Positions 49,843 through 58,922 are shown, counted from the first letter of the stretch. The stretch: 64,000 bases of DNA from Longimicrobium sp. (GCF_036388275.1 NZ_DASVSF010000023.1:70584-134583); one strand, 5' to 3'. Notes: generated from the sequence alone by a model not told the origin. Program-made: numbers and translations.

Positions 49843-50466
49843 ATGATGACGACCCGTGCCCGCCCCCTCGCCGCCCTGGCGCTGGCAGGCCTGATGGCGC
49901 TCGGCGGCTGCGCCACGCAGGTGACCCGCGTGAGCCCCGAGCAGCAGATCGACCTCAGCGGCCGCTGGAACGACGCCGACAGCCGCCTGGTGGCCGACGC
50001 GCTGATCCGCGAAAGCTTCGACGCCAGCCGCGGCGGCGACTGGGCCGTGCGCTACATGCAGGCCCACGCCGGCCGCCGCCCCATCGTGATCGTGGGCACC
50101 GTGCGCAACGCCAGCATGGAGCACATCGCCGTCGGCACCTTCGTGCGCGACCTGGAGCGCGCCTACCTGTCGAGCGGCCAGGTGCAGGTGGTGGCCAGCG
50201 CCGACGAGCGCGGCGAAGTGCGCGCCGAGCGTGAAGACCAGCAGGAGAACGCCACCGCCGACACCCGCGCCCGGCTGGCCCGCGAGCGCGGCGCCAACTT
50301 CATGCTGCAGGGTGACGTGCAGTCCATCGAAGACCGCGAGGGCGGACGCCGCGTGGTGTACTACCAGGTAGACGCCACGCTGGTGGACATCGAGACCAAT
50401 GAAAAGGTGTGGACCGGGCAGCACCGCATCAAGAAGATGGTCGAGCGCCCGCGCTTCCGCCTTTGA
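49843..50466 (+). CDS. LpoB-like penicillin-binding-protein activator
   Basis: The 207-residue product has a lipoprotein signal (LGGCATQV, lipid Cys23) and the LpoB-family core: IDLSGRWNDADSRLVADALI, RPIVIVGTVRNASMEHI, and GANFMLQGDVQSIEDREGGR with YYQVDATLVDIETNEKVWTG. LpoB lipoproteins reach across the periplasm to stimulate a class A penicillin-binding protein. Homology is at the level of the core; length and linker are shorter than in E. coli. It is first in an operon of three lipoprotein genes. GGAGCGGAG-type purines lie 9-17 bases upstream. Confidence 0.85.
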   Translation: MMTTRARPLAALALAGLMALGGCATQVTRVSPEQQIDLSGRWNDADSRLVADALIRESFDASRGGDWAVRYMQAHAGRRPIVIVGTVRNASMEHIAVGTFVRDLERAYLSSGQVQVVASADERGEVRAEREDQQENATADTRARLARERGANFMLQGDVQSIEDREGGRRVVYYQVDATLVDIETNEKVWTGQHRIKKMVERPRFRL

Positions 50467-50489
50467 TCCCCGCACGAAAGGGCAGGCCC

Positions 50490-51293
50490 ATGTTCAAGCA
50501 TTCTCCCTTCGTCCTCCTGCTGCTGGGCGCCGCCGCGTGCGCCCCCCGGATGGACCCCGTGCGGCCCATCTACCGCAACGGCCAGGTGGTTCCCTCGCGC
50601 GCCGACGAGGTGGTGGCCGATGCCCGCGCCGAGGGGCAGGCGGAGCGCGACCGCATCGCCCAGGAAAGCGACCGGAACGCCCAAGCCGCGCTGGCCAGCT
50701 GCTCGGGCGCCGTCTGCGACGCCATCACCCGCGGCGAGCTGGCCGTGGGGATGACCCGCGAGCAGGTGCTGGCCGCCACCCGCAGCTCCCTGGCCGCCTG
50801 GGACGTGCGCGGCGGCGGGCGGGTGACGACGCTCGCCGCGCGCGACGGCGTGAACCCGTCCGACGTCGTGGCCCCCGTGGCGATGGTGACGCTGGAAGAC
50901 GGCATGGTGCGGAGCTACGCCTACCGCGAGCCGCAGGGGCTGCGCCTGGTGGCCTCGCGCGCCGACGCGTCCAGCGAGGGCGTGGCGCGGGCGCGCGCCG
51001 CCGCGCTGCTGCGTGAGGGCGACGAGATGGCGCTGGCCGGCCGCTTCGAAGAGGCCCTGGACCGCTACGACCGCGCCGACCTGGTGGACCCGGAGAATCC
51101 CGAGACCACGCTCAAGATCGCCCGCGCGCTCGACAAGGCGCTGCGGCCGTACGAGGCGCAGATCCGCTACCAGCTGTTCCTCCACCAGATGGAGCTGGAG
51201 CGCATCCGGGCCCATGGCGAGGCGTACGCGCACCTGTCCGGCGCCATGATCGAGGCGCGCCAGCGGATCATCGTTCTCGAGCGCGGCAGATGA
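50490..51293 (+). CDS. Lipoprotein with TPR-like region, LpoB operon
   Basis: The 267-residue product begins MFKHSPFVLLLLGAAACAPR (lipid Cys17). A helical, Glu/Arg-rich middle is followed by GVARARAAALLREGDEMALAGRFEEALDRYDRADLV (quoted in parts: LLREGDEMALAGRFEEALDR), a TPR-like helix pair, and a helical C-terminus. No enzyme motif is seen. It starts 23 bp after the LpoB-like gene, and its last codon overlaps the next gene's start by 4 bp. It is plausibly an envelope scaffold component of the same complex. Confidence 0.8.
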   Translation: MFKHSPFVLLLLGAAACAPRMDPVRPIYRNGQVVPSRADEVVADARAEGQAERDRIAQESDRNAQAALASCSGAVCDAITRGELAVGMTREQVLAATRSSLAAWDVRGGGRVTTLAARDGVNPSDVVAPVAMVTLEDGMVRSYAYREPQGLRLVASRADASSEGVARARAAALLREGDEMALAGRFEEALDRYDRADLVDPENPETTLKIARALDKALRPYEAQIRYQLFLHQMELERIRAHGEAYAHLSGAMIEARQRIIVLERGR

Positions 51294-52969
51294 ACACGGC
51301 ACGCCGCGCCCGCCGCACGCTCACCTTCGCCGCCCTTGGGGCGGCCCTGGGAGCATGCGCGCCGGGAAGCCGCTATCCCGCCCGCCCCGCGCCCGAAACG
51401 CTGCCCGAGGGCTCGCCCCTAGCCAGCCAGACGCTGGGCGAGGGCGACGCATGGCTGCGGCACTACGTGATGTCGGGCGCGGCCGACAGCGCGGTGGAGA
51501 TGCTCCATGGGCGCGGCGCCCCGCGCGATCCGCTGGTGCGCCACCTTCAGCTGGCGGTGGCCCTTCACCAGGCCGGGAAGTACGACGAGAGCAACCAGGC
51601 GCTCGCCTGGGCCGACGACGAGGCCGAGCGGCGCTACACGCAGAGCCTTTCGCAGACCGCCGCCGCACTGCTGGTGAACGACGCGTCCATCGCGTACGTG
51701 CCGCCCACGGCGGAGCGGGCCATGGTGCCGTACTACCGCATGCTCAACCACCTGGCGCTGGGCCAGGCCGAGGGCGCGGCGGTGGAGGCGCGCCGCGCGG
51801 GGGCGTTCTTCGCCCGGCTGCGCGACACGGGCGCGGCGGACCCCTGCGCGGGCGAGGGGCTGGTGCAGTACGTTGCCGGCCTGTCGTTCGGGCGGGCGGG
51901 GGCGCACAACGACGCGCTGGTCTCCTTCCGCCAGGCCGAGCGCGCCTTCGACGAGTGCGGCGGCGCGGCCGCCCCGCCCGACCTAGGGGAGTGGCTGTAC
52001 CGCTCGGCGGTGCGCACGGGTGTGCCGCAGGTGGCGGATTCGGCGGCGGCGCGCTACCGGCTGTCCACCGCCGCGGCGGACAGCGGGGCGGGCGAGCTCG
52101 TCGTGCTGGTGGAGCACGGATGGGTGGCGCACCGCGGCCACGCCGACATCCACGTCCCCATCTTTTCCGAAGAAGCCGACAGCCTGGCCGAGGGCGACCC
52201 CGAGGCGTTGGCCAACGTGCTGATCCACACCGCCGTCAACCTGGCCGACCAGGCGCAGTGGGGCGAGGCGTGGGAAGAGAACGCCCTTCAGCAGGTGGCC
52301 GACGCGCTGGACGGCGCCTACATCATGAAGCTGTCGTGGCCGGTGTACCGCCTGGAGTCGTGCTCGGCGCCCGCCGTGCGGCTGGTGGTGGGCGACCAGG
52401 CGGTGGACGCGCCGGTGACGGGCGACCTGTCGGCCGCCATGCTCATCCGCTGGGAGCAGGCGCGCCGGGCCGCGCTGATGCGGATGGTGGTGCGCGGCGC
52501 GGGCAAGTTCATGCTGACGCGCGCCGTCGAAGCCAAGGGCGAGAAGCAGGGCGGCGAGGCGGTGGGATGGATCCTGGGCCGGCTGAGCAACCTGGCCAGC
52601 AACCACATGGAGCGCGCCGACACCCGCAGCTGGTCGCTCCTTCCCGACCGCGTGTCCGTCGCCCGGATGACGCTGGCCCCGGGCGAGCACCCGGTGCGCA
52701 TCGAGGTCACCAGCCCCGAGGGAGAGCCGGTGTGGATCGACCTGGGGACGGTGACGGTCCGCGCGGGCGAAACGCTGGTGCTCAACCGCCGCGTCTGGGG
52801 ATCGGAGATGGGCGACCTGGCCGCGCGCTCGCCCGAGATGCGCCAGCACCTGGCTGAGCGCCGGGCAGCACCCGCGGACACGGCGTCGGCGGAGCGGGTT
52901 CCTGGCGCGGCGGCGATCCAGGAGGCCGGCGCGAAGTCGGCGGCGCCCGTAGTCGCGTCGCAGCCATAG
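51290..52969 (+). CDS. COG3014-like lipoprotein
   Basis: The 559-residue product has lipobox ALGAC (lipid Cys near 23). A helical repeat region (~50-210) with TPR-like units, such as LVRHLQLAVALHQAGKYDES and GLSFGRAGAHNDALVSFRQA, is followed by a mixed domain with ELVVLVEHGWVAHRGHADIH and a C-terminal beta-rich part (VRIEVTSPEGEPVWIDLG). These features match COG3014 proteins, which are often encoded beside lpoB in other bacteria. Its function is unknown. The arrangement supports a shared envelope task with the LpoB-like protein. Confidence 0.85.
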   Translation: MNTARRARRTLTFAALGAALGACAPGSRYPARPAPETLPEGSPLASQTLGEGDAWLRHYVMSGAADSAVEMLHGRGAPRDPLVRHLQLAVALHQAGKYDESNQALAWADDEAERRYTQSLSQTAAALLVNDASIAYVPPTAERAMVPYYRMLNHLALGQAEGAAVEARRAGAFFARLRDTGAADPCAGEGLVQYVAGLSFGRAGAHNDALVSFRQAERAFDECGGAAAPPDLGEWLYRSAVRTGVPQVADSAAARYRLSTAAADSGAGELVVLVEHGWVAHRGHADIHVPIFSEEADSLAEGDPEALANVLIHTAVNLADQAQWGEAWEENALQQVADALDGAYIMKLSWPVYRLESCSAPAVRLVVGDQAVDAPVTGDLSAAMLIRWEQARRAALMRMVVRGAGKFMLTRAVEAKGEKQGGEAVGWILGRLSNLASNHMERADTRSWSLLPDRVSVARMTLAPGEHPVRIEVTSPEGEPVWIDLGTVTVRAGETLVLNRRVWGSEMGDLAARSPEMRQHLAERRAAPADTASAERVPGAAAIQEAGAKSAAPVVASQP

Positions 52970-52994
52970 CGGCCCGGACGACGGAGTGCTCGAC

Positions 52995-53027
52995 GAGGGG
53001 CGGACCGGAAAACCGGTCCGCCCCCTC
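52995..53027 (+). terminator. Terminator of the LpoB-like operon
   Basis: GAGGGGCGGACCGG (52995-53008), loop AAAA and CCGGTCCGCCCCCTC (53013-53027) form a ~14-bp hairpin. Confidence 0.85.
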
Positions 53028-53160
53028 GTAATTGTTAGGCAGCGAGCGCTGCGGCCACGCCTCACGTGCGGACATGCGATGCGGCCGCTGGCCCGGAAAC
53101 GGTCGCCACATGCGTCAACCCGCTACCCACGCCTGGTCGCGCCACACGGTCCTCCCCACA

Positions 53161-53222
53161 CGAGGACAGGCTAGTCCGCGCAGGCGGACTTCGTGTGGTC
53201 GTTGCAGCGAATTTATTCGCCC
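53161..53222 (-). repeat. Interspersed dyad repeat, family A, copy 4
   Basis: Leftward it reads GGGCGAATAAATTCGC, TGCAACGACCACACGA, hairpin AGTCCGCCTGCGCGGACT and AGCCTGTCCTCG. It occupies part of the 376-bp gap between the COG3014-like and thioesterase genes; nothing else is recognised there. Confidence 0.85.
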
Positions 53223-53345
53223 GACAGAGCCGTGGGCCCTGGATCGTCAACCCCAACCCCAGCCAGAGGCGGCTAGCCGGTCCCGTGCGGTCCCGCGCCG
53301 CATCCGATAGTTTGCGGGCCAACCTTTTGAACGGCGCGAGTGAAG

Positions 53346-53843
53346 ATGGCTGAGAACGAAACGCTTCCGGGCAAGACGGCGCGCGAGTCCGCGTCCACGC
53401 TCTCGGAGAGCATGATGCCGGACCAGCTGAACCACCACGGAAACGTGTTCGGCGGCGAGATCCTGGCCCTGGTGGACAAGTGCGGCGGCGTGGTGGCACG
53501 GCGGCACGCGCGGTCCCCCGTCGTCACGGTGGCGGTGGACCGCGTGGAGTTCCGCCAGCCCATCTACGCCAGCGACTTCGTGGAGGCGCACGGCCGGCTG
53601 ACGCACGTGGGGCGCACGTCCATGGAGGTGATGGTGACCGTAGAGGCCGAGCAGATCGAAACGGGCCGGCGCCGGTGCACCAATATCTGCTACCTGACGT
53701 ACGTGGCGCTCGACAAGCTGAACGGAAAGCCCGCCGTCGTCCCCCCGCTCATCCTGGAGACCGACGAGGATCGCCGCCTTCACGCCGCCGCCGAACGCCG
53801 GCGCGAGCGGAGGATCGCGGACCAGGACGAGGGTGGGGAATGA
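53346..53843 (+). CDS. Acyl-CoA thioesterase, hotdog fold
   Basis: The 165-residue product carries LNHHGNVFGGEILALVDKCGG (split after the Gly run in the family signature NxxGxxxGGxxLxxxD), TVAVDRVEFRQPIYASDFVE and the C-terminal strand VALDKLNGKPAVVPPL. This matches YciA/BACH-type thioesterases that release free acids from acyl-CoA. The start at ATG 53346 is chosen over GTG 53340. It is 39 bp from the HD-hydrolase gene. Confidence 0.92.
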   Translation: MAENETLPGKTARESASTLSESMMPDQLNHHGNVFGGEILALVDKCGGVVARRHARSPVVTVAVDRVEFRQPIYASDFVEAHGRLTHVGRTSMEVMVTVEAEQIETGRRRCTNICYLTYVALDKLNGKPAVVPPLILETDEDRRLHAAAERRRERRIADQDEGGE

Positions 53844-53882
53844 AAAAGAAGAGACCCGCTGTTTCTTTTGCGTCGGAGGGAA

Positions 53883-54491
53883 ATGATCGCTGATCTCAAT
53901 CCGAAGCTGGGCCAGCAGCTCGCGTTCATCATGGAGCTGGACCGGCTGAAGGGCATCCTGCGGCAGACACGCGTGCTGGACGGCGCCCGGCAGGAAAACA
54001 GTGCCGAGCACTCGTGGCACCTGGCGCTGTGCGCGGTCGTCCTGGCGGAGCACGCGCCGGGGGGCACGGACCTGTTGCGCGTGCTGAAGATGGTGCTGGT
54101 GCACGACGTGGTGGAGATCGACGCGGGAGACGCCTTCTGCTACGACGCAGACGCCAACGTGGGCAAGGAAGAGCGCGAGCGGATGGCGGCGGAGCGCATC
54201 TTCGGGCTGCTGCCGGCGGAGCAGGCGAACGAGCTGCGGGGATTGTGGGAGGAGTTCGAGGACGGCGACTCGGCCGACGCGCGGTTCGCGGTGGCGCTGG
54301 ACCGGCTGCAGCCGCTGCTGCTCAACTTTGCCGGCGAGGGCGGAAGCTGGCGCCAGCACCGGGTGACGCACGACCAGGTGATGGTCCGCATGGCACCCAT
54401 CCGGCACGGCGCACCGGAACTCTGGCCCGCCGTCGTGCGCTTGCTGGACGAGGCGGTCGCCCGCGGCTACCTGGCGCCCGCCGCGCGGTGA
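53883..54491 (+). CDS. HD-domain phosphohydrolase (HDDC2/YfbR-like)
   Basis: The 202-residue product shows SAEHSWHLAL with His43 and His46-type ligands, then LVHDVVEIDAGD with the HD pair His74-Asp75. This matches the HD_3 or YfbR/HDDC2-type 5'-nucleotidases or oxygenases. Metal and substrate are not determinable. The ATG at 53883 is preceded by GGAGGG with unusually short spacing. An in-frame TTG at 53868 is less likely. Confidence 0.88.
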   Translation: MIADLNPKLGQQLAFIMELDRLKGILRQTRVLDGARQENSAEHSWHLALCAVVLAEHAPGGTDLLRVLKMVLVHDVVEIDAGDAFCYDADANVGKEERERMAAERIFGLLPAEQANELRGLWEEFEDGDSADARFAVALDRLQPLLLNFAGEGGSWRQHRVTHDQVMVRMAPIRHGAPELWPAVVRLLDEAVARGYLAPAAR

Positions 54492-54500
54492 CGGTGTGAA

Positions 54501-54523
54501 CATTGTGCAAACTTTGCACAATG
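54501..54523. repeat. 23-bp perfect palindrome
   Basis: CATTGTGCAAA-C-TTTGCACAATG is a perfect 11-bp dyad, AT-rich within GC-rich DNA, in the short gap after the HD-hydrolase stop and before the terminator of the next gene. It may be a binding site or a compact terminator; it has almost no loop. Confidence 0.75.
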
Positions 54524-54573
54524 CCCAACTTTCGTGCATACCGCCGTCCGGCTGCAACCGAATGCAGCCCGGC

Positions 54574-54614
54574 AAAAAACAGAGAGGCCCGCGGGATTCG
54601 CTCCCGCGGGCCTC
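54574..54614 (-). terminator. Terminator of the small lipoprotein gene
   Basis: On the minus strand GAGGCCCGCGGGA, loop GCGAA, TCCCGCGGGCCTC is followed by TCTGTTTTTT, a strong intrinsic terminator 36 bp after the stop. Confidence 0.93.
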
Positions 54615-54650
54615 CGTCCGTCCGATGCAAAGGACAGCCGATGTCTCTCT

Positions 54651-54875
54651 TCAGTTGCCGCCCGCGATGGGCCCGCTGTAGCCGGTAGAGTCCGGCTCGG
54701 TAGTGGTGCTCGACGTCGTTGTCGTCGTAGAATCGGCCCCGGTACGGTTTCCCCCAGCGATGGGGCCGCTGTCAAAGCTGGGACCGACTGGAGCAACTGG
54801 GTTCCCGCCGGCATCGCCGCACGCGGCAACGGAAATGGCAAGTGCGATCGCCGAGATGATACGCGTCCGGCTCAT
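54651..54875 (-). CDS. Small Thr-rich lipoprotein with SGPIAGGN repeats
   Basis: The 74-residue product has a signal MSRTRIISAIALAISVAACG with lipid Cys19 and contains SGPIAGGN twice (~36 and at the C-terminus) flanking TTTTTSSTTTEPDS. It resembles the four lipoproteins at 42.3-43.5 kb in size and composition but has its own leader. AAAGGAGG lies six bases upstream of the ATG. Its function is unknown. Confidence 0.85.
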   Translation of the reverse strand: MSRTRIISAIALAISVAACGDAGGNPVAPVGPSFDSGPIAGGNRTGADSTTTTTSSTTTEPDSTGYSGPIAGGN

Positions 54876-55030
54876 ACGGTCCTCCTTTACAACGTTCCCG
54901 CAGGGCTGATTTCGGCCCCGAGGAAAGGCAATCCCCGTGCCGCATCGGCGCCACTCTCCCGGAGGTCACGAAACAGCGCCGGGCCGGCGCATCGCGAGAA
55001 AATTTTTCTCCCTCGCCGACACGGTTGCGC

Positions 55031-56074
55031 TCACCGAGCCAGTGCCTCCAGCTCGCCCGTCACCGCCTGTTCGTAGTACCGCGCGCCGACCGCGCCAAAG
55101 GCTGCCGCCGCCCGGCCGTAGAAGCTGCGGGCGTCGCCGGGGCGGTCCTGGTGCACGCGCAGGCGGGCGAACTCCCAGAAGATCCCGCCGCGAACGAAGC
55201 CGGTCCCCTCGCCCTCAGCCATCGCGAGCGCCCTGGCCAGGCGCAGCTCCGCGTCAGCCACACGGCCCTCCATCCGGGCCAGCATGCCCCGGAACCGCTC
55301 CACGTCGGCCAGCGTGGCGCGGTCCTCCACCGTCGTGGCTTCTTCCTCCGCGCGAGCCACCGTCGCGATGGCGCGGGAAAGCTCGTCCACCTGGATCAGC
55401 GGGTGCGAGCGGTTCATGTACAGCCGCGCCAGCCCCGGGGCGTTGGACGTCCGTTCGCCGATCTCGATCCCCCGGCTGAAGAACACCTCCGCCTCCAGCC
55501 ACTCGCCCAGGTACACGCTGACGATGCCCAGGTTGTGGTAGGCATTCATGCAGTTGACGCTGTTGCCGGAGCGCACGAACGAGCCGATGCTTTCCAGGTA
55601 CAGCGTCCGCGCGTCGTACAGCTCGCCGCGAAGATGGGCGATCACCCCCGCGTTCTGGCACGCGAGCCCCGCCAGGTCGTCGTCGCCCAGGTCCAGCGCC
55701 AGGTCCAGCGCCTGCGCGTACAGCGGCCGGGCGCCCGCCCAGTCGCCCGTGGAGTAGCGGATCACACCGAGCACGTTGACCGCACGGGCGGCGGCCTGGG
55801 GAAGTCCGTTGCGCTCGGCGATCTCCAGGCTGAGCAGCGCCAGCTCTTCGGCCTCTTCGTGGCGGCGCTGATGGTTGCGCACGCGGGCCTGGCCCCGCAG
55901 GGCATCCGCCGCCGCGCCCAGATCGCGGTCCATCACCGACGCGCGGAAGGTCAGCGCGTACAGGCGCGCCGCGGCGTCCCAGCGGCCCAGCCCCTCTTCC
56001 TGTGCCGCCCGCTCCGACAGCCCGTGTGCATCGTGGGTTCCCGCGGCCCGGCGGGTCACCGTTACGTCAACCAT
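55031..56074 (-). CDS. TPR-repeat protein, coupled to a sensor kinase
   Basis: The 347-residue product consists of seven or more TPR-like helix pairs, for example GRWDAAARLYALTFRA, GDWAGARPLYAQALDLALDL, GEWLEAEVFFSRGIEIGE and GDARSFYGRAAAAFGAVGA. No signal peptide or catalytic motif is seen. Its ATG lies 8 bp inside the kinase gene, so it is translated together with the kinase. It probably serves as a protein-binding adaptor in the same signalling pathway. Confidence 0.87.
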   Translation of the reverse strand: MVDVTVTRRAAGTHDAHGLSERAAQEEGLGRWDAAARLYALTFRASVMDRDLGAAADALRGQARVRNHQRRHEEAEELALLSLEIAERNGLPQAAARAVNVLGVIRYSTGDWAGARPLYAQALDLALDLGDDDLAGLACQNAGVIAHLRGELYDARTLYLESIGSFVRSGNSVNCMNAYHNLGIVSVYLGEWLEAEVFFSRGIEIGERTSNAPGLARLYMNRSHPLIQVDELSRAIATVARAEEEATTVEDRATLADVERFRGMLARMEGRVADAELRLARALAMAEGEGTGFVRGGIFWEFARLRVHQDRPGDARSFYGRAAAAFGAVGARYYEQAVTGELEALAR

Positions 56075-57749
56075 CAGCCGGAAGCCGCAGGATGAACGTG
56101 GAGCCGCGCCCGGGCTGGCTTTCTACCCGCAGCTCGCCGCCCAGCAGCCGCGCCAGCTTGCGCGAGATGGGCAGCCCCAGCCCCGTGCCGCCCCGCGCGC
56201 CGGCGCCCGACACCTGCTCGAACTCGTGGAAGATGCGCTCGCGGTCCTCGGGCGCGATCCCCGGGCCCGTGTCGCTCACGCGCAGCTCCGCCCACCGCCG
56301 GGGCTCGCCCTCGCCCGCCTCGTCCACCCGCGCGATGGAAACGCTGACCGTGCCCCGGTCCGTGAACTTGATGGCGTTGGAAAGCAGGTTCACCAGGATC
56401 TGGCGCACCCGGTCGGCGTCGGCGGAAACGGGGGGAAGCGGAACCGCGGGGGTCACGGCGACCACCAGCCCCTTTTCCCGGGCCTGCGGCTCCACCGTGG
56501 ACATGGCCTCGTCCACCACCTCGTACAGCGACACGGGCTGAATGACCAGTTCCAGCTTGCCCGCCTCCATCTTGGAAAGGTCCAGCACGTCGTTCACCAG
56601 GAACAGCAGGTTGTTCGTGGCCCGCTGCGCGCGCTGAAGGAACGCCTGCGACTCGGGCGGCACCTGGCCCACCACCCCGTCCAGCAGCAGCGCGTTGTAG
56701 CCGAGGATGGCGTTCAGCGGCGTGCGCAGCTCGTGGCTGACCGAGGCAAAGAAGCGGTCCTTGGCGGCGGCGCTCCACTGCAGCTCCTCGTTGGCCCGCT
56801 CCAGCTCTTCCGAGCGCCCCGCCAGCGCCTCGTGAAGCCGCGCGTTGCTGATGGCTACCGCCGCGTGGCCCGCCAGCGTGAGCGCCAGGCGGGTGTCGCG
56901 CGAGGTGATCTCGTAGGCGCGGCGGTACCCGATCACCAGCGCGCCGAACGTTTCGCCGAACAGCGCCAGGGGCACCCCCAGGGCCATGCGCATCCCCTCG
57001 GCGGCGTGAAAGGGCTCGGGCGCGGGGCCGCCTTCGCCGGCCCGCAGCGTCAGCGGCTTGCCCGCGTCGGTCACCCGCGCCGCGAACGGGTCGTCGCCCG
57101 TTCCCTCGGGCGCGCGCAGCCCCGCCGCCGCCAGGGTGCGGATGCGCCCGCCCTGCTTGGCGCTCACCGTCACGTAGTGCGCGCCCAGCAGCGTGCGGGT
57201 GAAGCGCGCCACCATGTTCAGCACCTCGTCCGGGTCCAGCGTGCGGTTGGCCGCCAGCCCCAGCACGTGCAGCGCCTCGCTTTCCTCCGCCCGCCGCCGG
57301 TACGTCTCGCGCTCCTCCTCCAGCGCCGCGGCCCGCGCCGTCCGGGCCGCCACCTGCCCCAGGGCCGCCGCCAGTGGCTGCCACGCCGCACCGTCCGCCG
57401 GGAACGCGCGGGGCGGGGCGATCAGCAGCACGGCGCCCGCCGGTCCCGGGCCGGAGCCGTCTTCCGACAGCGGCAGGACGAGCGCGGAGTCGCCGGGATG
57501 GTCGGCGGCGTCTTCGGGAAAGGCGGGGGAGAGCGGATGCACCACGGGAGAGGGCGCCTCGCGAGCGGCGCGCGCCAGCTCGGCGGACAGGCTCACGCCC
57601 TCGGGAACGGCGGCCCGGCGGCTTCCGGACCCGTCCACCCACACCGCGCACGCCGAAACGTCGTCCGGCAGCGCCGCCGCGGCCGCGCGCACTGCGGAGG
57701 CCATGTCGGTGCTTTCGTACACGCGGATGATGGCGTCCCGAAGATCCAT
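56067..57749 (-). CDS. Sensor histidine kinase with GAF-type sensor domains
   Basis: The 560-residue product has two GAF-like domains (~5-140 and ~160-305), a coiled-coil link and a HisKA/HATPase core. The H-box is FFASVSHELRTPLNAILGYN with phospho-His339, the N-box LLSNAIKFTD, and G-boxes DTGPGIAPED and GTGLGLPISRKLA. There are no membrane helices, so it senses an intracellular cue. No response regulator adjoins it; the receiver-only regulator at 35468 is a candidate partner. The start at 57749 (MDLRDAIIRV) is preferred over an upstream in-frame Met. Confidence 0.9.
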   Translation of the reverse strand: MDLRDAIIRVYESTDMASAVRAAAAALPDDVSACAVWVDGSGSRRAAVPEGVSLSAELARAAREAPSPVVHPLSPAFPEDAADHPGDSALVLPLSEDGSGPGPAGAVLLIAPPRAFPADGAAWQPLAAALGQVAARTARAAALEEERETYRRRAEESEALHVLGLAANRTLDPDEVLNMVARFTRTLLGAHYVTVSAKQGGRIRTLAAAGLRAPEGTGDDPFAARVTDAGKPLTLRAGEGGPAPEPFHAAEGMRMALGVPLALFGETFGALVIGYRRAYEITSRDTRLALTLAGHAAVAISNARLHEALAGRSEELERANEELQWSAAAKDRFFASVSHELRTPLNAILGYNALLLDGVVGQVPPESQAFLQRAQRATNNLLFLVNDVLDLSKMEAGKLELVIQPVSLYEVVDEAMSTVEPQAREKGLVVAVTPAVPLPPVSADADRVRQILVNLLSNAIKFTDRGTVSVSIARVDEAGEGEPRRWAELRVSDTGPGIAPEDRERIFHEFEQVSGAGARGGTGLGLPISRKLARLLGGELRVESQPGRGSTFILRLPADG

Positions 57750-57925
57750 GGGCGCGGGGAAGGGCGGGCGGCGGTGCAGCGGGAGCGCAGCCGAACGGGG
57801 GCCGCGGATGGACGCTGCTGTGGCGAGTTCGCCCAAGGTAACTCAACCGGCGCGCGCGAACAATCCGTTCCCTTCGACGCGATGTCGCCTTGGGCGCGCA
57901 CCGCCGCGCCAGCTCCTGAAACGAC

Positions 57926-57956
57926 GATCGGCGCGGCCCTGGGGGCCGCGCCGATC
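57926..57956 (-). terminator. Terminator of the DUF4382 gene
   Basis: GATCGGCGCGGCCC (57926-57939), loop TGG and GGGCCGCGCCGATC (57943-57956) form a perfect 14-bp stem, followed leftward by GTCGTTTC. Confidence 0.88.
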
Positions 57957-57986
57957 CTGGCGTTCTACCGTCCGCGAGCGGGGAGA

Positions 57987-58922
57987 TCAGCCCGCGGGCT
58001 TGGCCTTGCAGGTGGCCGCGGTGATGCTGTAGTCCGCCGTGGCCGTGCCGCCGGAGGCCACCGTCACCGTGGGCGCGCTCGGCGTGGCGGTCACCGTCAG
58101 CGAATCGCCGTTGGTGTAGGCCACCACGGGCACGTAGGTCATGGTGTACGTGCCGGGCGCCGCGGTGATGCGGTAGCGCGCGTCCGTGCCCACGGTGGCG
58201 TTCAGCGAGTCGGCGCCGGCGATGGCGCGGGGGGTGAACGCCTGCACCGTCACCGCCGAGCCGCCGCACGTGGGCAGCGTTACGCCTTGGGCCAGCGATA
58301 CGGCGCCGGCGATGCCGCCCGCGAAGCCCACGCCGGTGGCGCGCAGCACCGGGTGCATCACCCAGTGTCCCGAGTTGCCGGCCTGGTGCCCGAAGCTCTG
58401 CGTGACGTCGAAGTCCACCGTCATGATGGCGGACTCGCTTTCCAGCACCACCGCGTCGTCGCCGCCGGGGAACTTCACCTTGATGCCGCTGGAGCAGCCC
58501 GACGGCACCTGCAACTGGCCGGTGGCGGTGACGCCGGCGGGCAGCTCGGCGTCCTTCGTGGCGTACACGGTGCCCGTTTTGGTGACCACGTACGCCTCGC
58601 AGACGACGAAGCGAAGCTCCGAGTAGCGGCCGGCGGGGACGACGGCCCCGTTCACCAGCTCGGCGGTGCGCCCGCCGGAGAGCGTCAGCAGGTCCACCCA
58701 GCCGGTGGGCGCCGTCAGCACGTCGGTGCGGCCGCCGGTGCTGTCGGCCGCCGAGCCCTGCAGGTAGATGCGGTCGATCTTGACCCACGCCTGCGCCAGG
58801 TCGCCGGGCGCGTCGATCAGGCGGATGGAAAGCTGGGCCTGGTCGCTCCCCGTACCGCCATCGCACGCGGCGAGGGCCAGCGCGGCGAGCAGGGGAAGGA
58901 TCCCCTTCGCGTGCTTGAACAT
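57987..58922 (-). CDS. DUF4382 domain lipoprotein
   Basis: The 311-residue product has a lipobox (LALAACDGG, lipid Cys20) and the DUF4382 core LSIRLIDAPGDLAQAWVKID (~32-51), with WVDLLTLSGG and GRYSELRF blocks. A C-terminal beta-rich domain follows with AAPGTYTMTYVPVVAYTNGD. DUF4382 proteins are extracellular or outer-membrane-associated lipoproteins of unknown role. It is monocistronic, with its own terminator. Confidence 0.87.
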   Translation of the reverse strand: MFKHAKGILPLLAALALAACDGGTGSDQAQLSIRLIDAPGDLAQAWVKIDRIYLQGSAADSTGGRTDVLTAPTGWVDLLTLSGGRTAELVNGAVVPAGRYSELRFVVCEAYVVTKTGTVYATKDAELPAGVTATGQLQVPSGCSSGIKVKFPGGDDAVVLESESAIMTVDFDVTQSFGHQAGNSGHWVMHPVLRATGVGFAGGIAGAVSLAQGVTLPTCGGSAVTVQAFTPRAIAGADSLNATVGTDARYRITAAPGTYTMTYVPVVAYTNGDSLTVTATPSAPTVTVASGGTATADYSITAATCKAKPAG

